In this document: positions 59,542-64,000 of the stretch, piece after piece | Position numbering within the stretch: position 1 is the stretch's first letter | How the letters are laid out: every line of letters starts with the position of its first letter | NCBI RefSeq assembly: GCF_024172095.1 | Contig: NZ_JAMZDX010000006.1 | Location: 124,001-188,000, forward strand | DNA length: 64,000 nucleotides | Direction of reading: 5' to 3' | Source: Kitasatospora cinereorecta | GTDB lineage: Bacteria; Actinomycetota; Actinomycetes; Streptomycetales; Streptomycetaceae | The notes under the pieces: generated by a model | Told to the model about the DNA's origin: nothing | Seen by the model: only the letters and a program-made list of their open reading frames with translations | Database searches by the model: none | Translations under genes and position numbers: made by a program

Positions 59542-60069
59542 TCAGCGGAGGGCGGCGCCGAGCAGGGTGAGCCCGCCCGCCAGGGCGGCAATGCCCAGCA
59601 GCGCCCAGAACAGATCGGCCGGCAGCGTCGGAACATCCTCGTGCGCGGCCAGCACCACCCGGCGCGGGCGGCGGGGGTCGTACGCGACCTGCACCAGCGT
59701 GCCGGGCACGAGGTGCAGCGGCCGACGCAGTGGGGTGTGCCCGCGCGGACGGGCCAGCACCGACTCGCTCGGCTGGCCCTCGTCCTCGACCGCGTGCAGC
59801 TCCCGGCCGCCGGCGCCTGACAGGTGGCCGCCCCCGGCGGACGCGTGGACCGCCGTGTAGGCGATCAGCGGGGCGCTGTCGAGCTCGCCGAAGGTGTCGT
59901 CGTGGTCACGGCCGAAGGGGCCGCTGTCGGCGACGACCCGCGCCGTCGCCGCGACCCCGTGGCGGCGGAGGCGGTGGCGAAGACGCAGTTCCACGGCGCA
60001 CCAGAGCAGGAGTGCGCCGCCGAAGAGTATGAGAACGGCTCCGCCCGCCAGTGTCGTCGGCGTCTCCAC
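59542..60069 (-). CDS. DUF3592-type two-helix membrane protein
   Basis: 175 aa. An N-terminal membrane helix (GGAVLILFGGALLLWCAVEL) is followed by a beta-rich extracytoplasmic or cytoplasmic domain (ATARVVADSGPF, PGTLVQVAYDPRRPRRVVL), then a second helix, LFWALLGIAALAGGLTLLGA. The VxVxYDPxxPxxAxL motif is the DUF3592 hallmark. The function is unknown. GTG 60069 has GGGGAGGGG upstream. It is divergent from the lipoprotein gene, with a repeat-rich gap between. Confidence 0.8.
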   Translation of the reverse strand: METPTTLAGGAVLILFGGALLLWCAVELRLRHRLRRHGVAATARVVADSGPFGRDHDDTFGELDSAPLIAYTAVHASAGGGHLSGAGGRELHAVEDEGQPSESVLARPRGHTPLRRPLHLVPGTLVQVAYDPRRPRRVVLAAHEDVPTLPADLFWALLGIAALAGGLTLLGAALR

Positions 60070-60086
60070 CCGGCCCCTCCCCGCAC

Positions 60087-60128
60087 TGTCCACAGCCTGT
60101 GGACGGCAGCGTCGCAGCCCGTGGACAA
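60087..60128. promoter_or_regulatory. Cluster of DnaA-box-like sequences
   Basis: CTGTCCACA (60087-60095), TGTGGACGG (60098-60106) and GTGGACAAC (60120-60128) differ from the streptomycete DnaA box TTGTCCACA by one or two bases. The first two form a 7-3-7 inverted repeat (60088-60104). Not an origin by itself. Confidence 0.3.
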
Positions 60129-60262
60129 CCCCGGACTGACGTTCGACGTACGACCGGCAACGCGCAGGGGGCCAATGGGTGAACTGCCCCCGCCCGCAAA
60201 GGGACACGCCCGGACCACGCCCGCCTGCCACGACGCGTGGACCGGAGCCGTCCGACCGGATC

Positions 60263-60312
60263 TGTCACAGCACGGGCCCGCTCTGTCACAGTACGGGCCC
60301 GCCGTGTCACAG
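60263..60312. repeat. Three TGTCACAG boxes at exactly 21-bp spacing
   Basis: TGTCACAG at 60263, 60284 and 60305, within 21-bp near-identical units (TGTCACAGNACGGGCCCGC). The spacing is two helical turns, about 95-140 bp upstream of the lipoprotein start. Candidate binding array for a regulator. Confidence 0.6.
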
Positions 60313-60405
60313 CCGGGCAACCGCAGCAACCGGCGGCCACCCGCCCGCCGTGTGCACCGATACCGGATCGCAGCCAACCACCGGTACTCCAGGGGGACTT
60401 CAGCC

Positions 60406-61032
60406 ATGACCGCGCACCGACTGCTCGCCACCACCGCCCTGCTCGCCGGCGCCGTGCTCGCCCTCACCGCCTGCGACCCGGACGGCTCCGCCCCCGCCGC
60501 GCAGACGTCCGCCACCGCGTCGACGGCGCCCACCGCCTCCGCCGCGCCGACCGCATCCCCGACCGCGTCGGCCGGTACGGCCGGCACCGCCTCCCCCACC
60601 GCGACGAAAGCGGGCAAACCCGCCACCCCCACGACGGGCGCCACCAAGGCGGCGCCGACACCGGACTGCACCGCCGCCGCCCAGCACCCCGGCCACAAGG
60701 TGATCAACGCCACGTCCGCGACCGCCACCGGCCTGAACGCCCGGGCGACCCGGTTCGTGTGCGGCCCGCAGGTCGACAACGACGGCTACTGGGAGGCGGT
60801 CGGCAGCTTCGGCCCCTACACCTTCGCGGCCGGCGCCACCGCCGAACTCGTCACCATGACATCCGGGGTCGGCTCGGCCGGCGTCCCGCTCAGCGTCCTG
60901 GTCCAGCACGTCAACGACTGTGCCGCGCACCGCGAGCCGCCCGCGCCGTACAACTGCTTCGGCGGCACCTACGACATCACGGTGGACGGCGCCGGCCACA
61001 TCACCCGGATCTCGGAGCTCTACCACCCCTGA
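60406..61032 (+). CDS. Small lipoprotein (208 aa)
   Basis: Signal peptide with lipobox LALTAC (Cys near 24), then an 80-residue Ala/Thr/Pro/Ser linker. The C-terminal domain of about 110 residues has NATSATATGLNARATRFVCG, VQHVNDCAAHREPPAPYNCF and a closing ITVDGAGHITRISELYHP, with four cysteines that could form two disulfides. I do not recognise a characterised family; it is a surface lipoprotein with a small beta domain. AGGGGGAC precedes the ATG. Its promoter region carries the 21-bp repeats. Confidence 0.75.
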   Translation: MTAHRLLATTALLAGAVLALTACDPDGSAPAAQTSATASTAPTASAAPTASPTASAGTAGTASPTATKAGKPATPTTGATKAAPTPDCTAAAQHPGHKVINATSATATGLNARATRFVCGPQVDNDGYWEAVGSFGPYTFAAGATAELVTMTSGVGSAGVPLSVLVQHVNDCAAHREPPAPYNCFGGTYDITVDGAGHITRISELYHP

Positions 61033-61042
61033 CCCGGCCGCC

Positions 61043-61067
61043 GGTGACCTGGACGTTCCAGGTCACC
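61043..61067. terminator. Bidirectional terminator
   Basis: Perfect 11-bp stem with 3-nt centre (61043-61067) between convergent lipoprotein and methyltransferase genes. Confidence 0.7.
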
Positions 61068-61085
61068 CAGCGACGCCGCCCGGCA

Positions 61086-62618
61086 TCACCCCACCGGCTG
61101 GATGAAGCCCTGCTCGGTGAGCATCCGCAGCGACTCCGGCACCCGGTCGCGCAGCACCACGCGGTCCTCGCCGAGCAGCTGCGCGATCGCGTCGACGATC
61201 TCGCCCGCCGCCAGGGTGCCGTCACAGACACCGACGAAGCCGGCCCCGACCGTGTCCACCTTGGTCGCCCGCCGCATGCCGCGGTTGTGACGCAGGATCA
61301 CGTGCTCGGGGTCCTCCGCGCCGGGTGCGCCGACCTGCTCCTGGACCACCTCGTCCGCCAGCACGTAGCGGGCGCCCAGCAGCGCGGCGTCGTCGTGCGT
61401 GCGCAGGAACTCCTGCCGGGCGAACCAGCCCTCGATGTGCGGGCCCAGCGGCTGCTCGACGGGGTGCGGCCACTCCTCGATCCGGACGGTCGGGTCGGCG
61501 GCGCCGCCGGCCCGCAGGGTGATCCAGCCGAAGCCGATGCCCTCCACCTGGGCGGCCTCGAAGGCGTCCAACCACTCGTCGTAGCGCGCCTGGTAGTCCG
61601 AGCCCGGGCCGCGGTGGTCGCCGCCGTCGCGCAACCACAGCTCGGCGTACTGGGCGATGTCCTGCACCTCGCGCTGGACCACCCAGGCGTCCAGCCCCGT
61701 GCCGGCCACCCAGCCGGCCAGCCGCTCGTGCCAGTCCTCGCCCTTGACGTGCTGCCAGTTGGCCAGCAGGTGACAGTACCCGCCCGGCTCCAGGTGCGCG
61801 GTGGCCCGCTTGACGATCGAACGGCACAGCTCGTCGCCGGCCATCCCGCCGTCACGGTAGGTGAAGCGGCCGCCCGGCGAGATCACGAACGGCGGGTTCG
61901 ACACGATCAGGTCGAACCTCCGGTCCGTCACCGGCTCGAACAGGCTGCCCTCGACGGTCTCCACGTTCTCGAACCCGGACAGCGCCAGGGTCAGCCGGGT
62001 GAAGTGCAGCGCGCGGGGGTTGAGGTCGGTCGCGGTCACCCGCTGGGCGTGCCGGGCGGCGTGCAGCGCCTGCACCCCGGAGCCGGACCCCAGGTCGAGC
62101 GCCGAACGCACCGGCCGCCGCACCGCCAGATTGGCCAGCGTGGTGGACGCGCCGCCCACCCCGAGCACCAGGTCCTTGCGGGCCACCCCGGCCGCGGTCT
62201 CCCCGGAACCGATCCCGCCCGCACCACCGACCGCGCACCCGAGGTCCGAGACCACCCACGCGTCCGCGCTCGGCAGCCCGGCCACCTCGTTGGCGTACGG
62301 CCGCACGTCCACCGTGGCCCTGACCTGCTCACCGTCCCGCGTCAGCCAGCCGTCGGCCAGGCAGTCCTCCACCGGCAGCGCCGCGGCCGCGGCGGCGTAC
62401 GGCACCGGCTGCTGCAGCAGGAACAGCCGCAGCAACGTCTCCAGCGGCGTACCGCCCCTGGTCGCCCTCAGCGCCGGCACCGCCTCACTCCGGGCCAGCG
62501 CCGCGTACCCGGTCGGCCCGAGCAGGTCCAGGCAGCCGTCGGCGGTGTACGAGGCGGCGAGCAGCGCCTCGCGCAGCCTCGCCAGACGGGTGGGTTCGAG
62601 AACGGGGGTCTTGGTCAC
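61086..62618 (-). CDS. Class I SAM-dependent methyltransferase (NPPF type, DUF7059-like N-terminus)
   Basis: 510 aa. Residues 10-130 form a helical N-terminal domain (RLARLREALLAASYTADGCL) typical of a conserved actinobacterial methyltransferase group. The Rossmann methyltransferase domain has SALDLGSGSGVQALHAARHA, then TATDLNPRALHFTRL, and the substrate motif SNPPFVISPG, as in N5-glutamine or guanine N2 methyltransferases. The C-terminal part (residues 330-510) is specific to the group. The target is unknown; rRNA or protein modification is likely. It lies next to the topA/tmk/holB block, as in other streptomycetes. Confidence 0.85.
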   Translation of the reverse strand: MTKTPVLEPTRLARLREALLAASYTADGCLDLLGPTGYAALARSEAVPALRATRGGTPLETLLRLFLLQQPVPYAAAAAALPVEDCLADGWLTRDGEQVRATVDVRPYANEVAGLPSADAWVVSDLGCAVGGAGGIGSGETAAGVARKDLVLGVGGASTTLANLAVRRPVRSALDLGSGSGVQALHAARHAQRVTATDLNPRALHFTRLTLALSGFENVETVEGSLFEPVTDRRFDLIVSNPPFVISPGGRFTYRDGGMAGDELCRSIVKRATAHLEPGGYCHLLANWQHVKGEDWHERLAGWVAGTGLDAWVVQREVQDIAQYAELWLRDGGDHRGPGSDYQARYDEWLDAFEAAQVEGIGFGWITLRAGGAADPTVRIEEWPHPVEQPLGPHIEGWFARQEFLRTHDDAALLGARYVLADEVVQEQVGAPGAEDPEHVILRHNRGMRRATKVDTVGAGFVGVCDGTLAAGEIVDAIAQLLGEDRVVLRDRVPESLRMLTEQGFIQPVG

Positions 62619-62677
62619 CCCGCCATTCTCCCCCGACCCGCCCCACTACCCCCGCACCCGCAGGCCGCGCGGGCCTG

Positions 62678-62710
62678 CCGCCCCGCCCGGCTCGGCACCG
62701 GGAGGGGCGG
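62678..62710 (-). terminator. Terminator after small secreted protein gene
   Basis: 13-bp stem with one mismatch (62678-62690 with 62698-62710). A second small hairpin, GCAGGCC-N5-GGCCTGC, lies at 62660-62678. Confidence 0.6.
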
Positions 62711-62725
62711 GACATGCCGAGCGCG

Positions 62726-63436
62726 TCAGTTGGACGGGCTGCCGCTGGGCGCCGCTCCGACGGAGAGGACGGGCGTGGCGCTGCCGGACGGGGCGGCACC
62801 GGAGGGGGTGGCCGGAGTTCCCGAAGCCCCGGTGGCCGGGGCGCCCGACGCGCCGGTGGCCGGGCTGCCGGAGGCACCGGCCCCGGACGGCGCTGACGGG
62901 CCGGCCTTGCAGCCCGGCTGCTTCTTGATCGCGTCCCCGAGGGTGCCGCTCTGGAGCGAGTTCAGCGCCTGGGTGGACATCTGGGAGAGCTGCTGCACCG
63001 AGTCGCCGACGCTCCGCAGGCCGTCGGCGAACTTCGCCTGGTCGGTGTTGGTCAGCCCGTCGAGCTTCTTCTGCGCGTCGGTGTAGCCCTGGGAGGCCTG
63101 CCGGAGCTCGCCGACGGCGTCCTGCTGGACCTTCGCACCGTTGTCGATCTTGGGCGCGCCGGCCTTGTCGACGGCGTCGGCGAGCTGCTGGTTGGTCTTG
63201 GCCAGCGCCGCGAGGTCGGCCGACAGCCGCTTCTGCAGATCCGCCGGAGCCTCGCCCTGCTGGATCTTCGCCGAGTCGCCGAGGGCCGCGCGGGACTGGG
63301 CGATCGGGTCCTGGGCCGCGTCGCAGACGCTCTTGGCCCACCCGTCGAGCTTCGCCGAGTCGTCGCCGCTGCAGGCGACAGCGCCGAACGCGAGCAGCGC
63401 ACCGAGCGCGGAGACGGTCAGCAGTCGGTTGGTCAC
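62726..63436 (-). CDS. Small secreted lipoprotein with helical core and Gly/Ser/Pro tail
   Basis: 236 aa. Signal peptide LLTVSALGALLAFGAVACSG with lipobox Cys near 22. Residues 30-175 are amphipathic helices with regular heptads (LQKRLSADLAALAKTNQQLA, QQLSQMSTQALNSLQ), like a helical bundle. The last 60 residues are a low-complexity Ala/Ser/Gly/Pro tail with GASGxPAT repeats. Two Cys (SVCDAA, QPGCKA) may pair. The function is unknown. GTG 63436 has AAGGGG upstream. Confidence 0.8.
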   Translation of the reverse strand: MTNRLLTVSALGALLAFGAVACSGDDSAKLDGWAKSVCDAAQDPIAQSRAALGDSAKIQQGEAPADLQKRLSADLAALAKTNQQLADAVDKAGAPKIDNGAKVQQDAVGELRQASQGYTDAQKKLDGLTNTDQAKFADGLRSVGDSVQQLSQMSTQALNSLQSGTLGDAIKKQPGCKAGPSAPSGAGASGSPATGASGAPATGASGTPATPSGAAPSGSATPVLSVGAAPSGSPSN

Positions 63437-63581
63437 CGGGAGCCCCTTCGGTTTCGGACGTCGACCAGCGAACCTACACGCCCGCCCGAACCGCCCGCCC
63501 CGGGGCTCCGATTCACCCCGGTCCGCTCCGACCGGCTCCAACCGGCTCCGGTCGGATGCTCCTCCCCATGCTCTCCCGCCG

Positions 63582-63950
63582 TCAGGCCTGCTCGACGCGG
63601 ATGGAGTCGCCGCTGCGAACCGTCCGCAGCACCTGCGGGTCCTGGTCCAGCACGCCGAGGATGTTGCAGGCGCTGGCAAGCCGGCACTCCCCGTCGCGCG
63701 AGATCGGCGTCGGCCCGTACGGCAGCGCCAGACTGTCCCCGTCCGTCCAGAACGCGACCGTGCCGGGTTCGACCACCTGCGCCGCGTCGGCCTCGCGCGC
63801 AACGCTCACCGCGGTGTCGAAGTAGACCTCGTCGCCCCAGGTGTTGGCCCTGGAACTGATCGGCAGCACCGCCCAGAGCGCCTCGGCGGTGGGCGTCGAC
63901 CGCAGCTCGGCAGTCGCCTGCCCGGCCGGCCACAGGATGCGTATACGCAT
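63582..63950 (-). CDS. Cyclophilin-like fold protein (DUF3830/TM1367 type)
   Basis: 122 aa. It begins MRIRILWPAGQATAELRSTP and has ALWAVLPISSRANTWGDEVYF, VEPGTVAFWTDGDSLALPYG, and GVLDQDPQVLRTVRSGDSIR, the layout of small cyclophilin-like beta-barrels (DUF3830/TM1367). They resemble peptidyl-prolyl isomerases in fold, but activity is not established. GGAGAAGG precedes the ATG at 63950. Nothing can be said about its upstream region, as the window ends 50 bp later. Confidence 0.85.
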   Translation of the reverse strand: MRIRILWPAGQATAELRSTPTAEALWAVLPISSRANTWGDEVYFDTAVSVAREADAAQVVEPGTVAFWTDGDSLALPYGPTPISRDGECRLASACNILGVLDQDPQVLRTVRSGDSIRVEQA

Positions 63951-64000
63951 GGCTGTCCTTCTCCCGTACCTCTCGAACCGAATCGATCGCGCCGGAGAGC

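Noticed and set aside
60087..60128. Chromosomal replication origin
   Set aside because: Only three near-matches to DnaA boxes, and no dnaA/dnaN neighbours.

Overview
The window is very GC-rich DNA from a streptomycete-type actinomycete (Streptomyces or Kitasatospora). Evidence for this is the strong G/C bias at third codon positions, frequent GTG starts, a thymidylate kinase fused to an MFS-like membrane domain, a topoisomerase I with a long lysine-rich tail, rare TTA codons, and a GlgE-type alpha-glucan locus. I count about 45 protein genes and one tRNA. There is no rRNA and no CRISPR array.

Layout. 1-1.4 kb: XRE/TPR regulator. 1.4-11.8 kb (minus): one long, mostly coupled run of DJ-1/PfpI, ThDP-dependent decarboxylase/synthase, second DJ-1/PfpI, glgE, mak, glgB and a phosphohexomutase. 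The usual treS is missing from the glgE-mak junction. 12.0-19.7 kb (plus, divergent): an oxidative/accessory island with several NTF2/SnoaL-like proteins (one a tandem duplication), a GMC oxidoreductase, a VOC protein, LtrA, an MFS exporter and an SDR. 19.7-21.0 kb: solitary IS701-like transposase-derived gene. 21.1-27.5 kb (minus): operon of NDP-sugar pyrophosphorylase, NAD(P)-binding protein, glgX and an unusual AGE-barrel protein with a STAS-like tail. 27.8-30.1 kb: degenerate HAD protein and a Tat-exported bicovalent FAD oxidase. 30.1-32.8 kb: solitary IstA-like gene, an AT-richer gap, and a small gene overlapping a TTA-containing DUF2637-like membrane gene.

33.0-41.4 kb: secreted discoidin/beta-helix protein, then a beta-glucoside uptake and hydrolysis operon (GH1, two permeases, binding lipoprotein) divergent from a ROK regulator. 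A 13-5-13 inverted repeat sits at the operon promoter. 41.5-46.3 kb: LAL-type LuxR regulator divergent from a SnoaL protein and a DHA2 exporter. 46.3-47.2 kb: HigBA-type toxin-antitoxin pair whose toxin has a one-base frameshift, then tRNA-Thr(CGU). 47.3-51.1 kb: LysE exporter, Tap-like peptidase, a MITE-like element and an alpha/beta-hydrolase-fold protein lacking the usual nucleophile serine. 51.3-63.9 kb: the conserved replication block holB, tmk-MFS fusion and topA, with DUF3592, lipoprotein, methyltransferase and cyclophilin-like genes.

Functional reading: three carbohydrate modules (GlgE pathway, GlgX/AGE operon, beta-glucoside uptake) lie within 40 kb, interleaved with a redox/detoxification island that I do not recognise as a described pathway. 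Functions were assigned by motif reading only; no database search was run.
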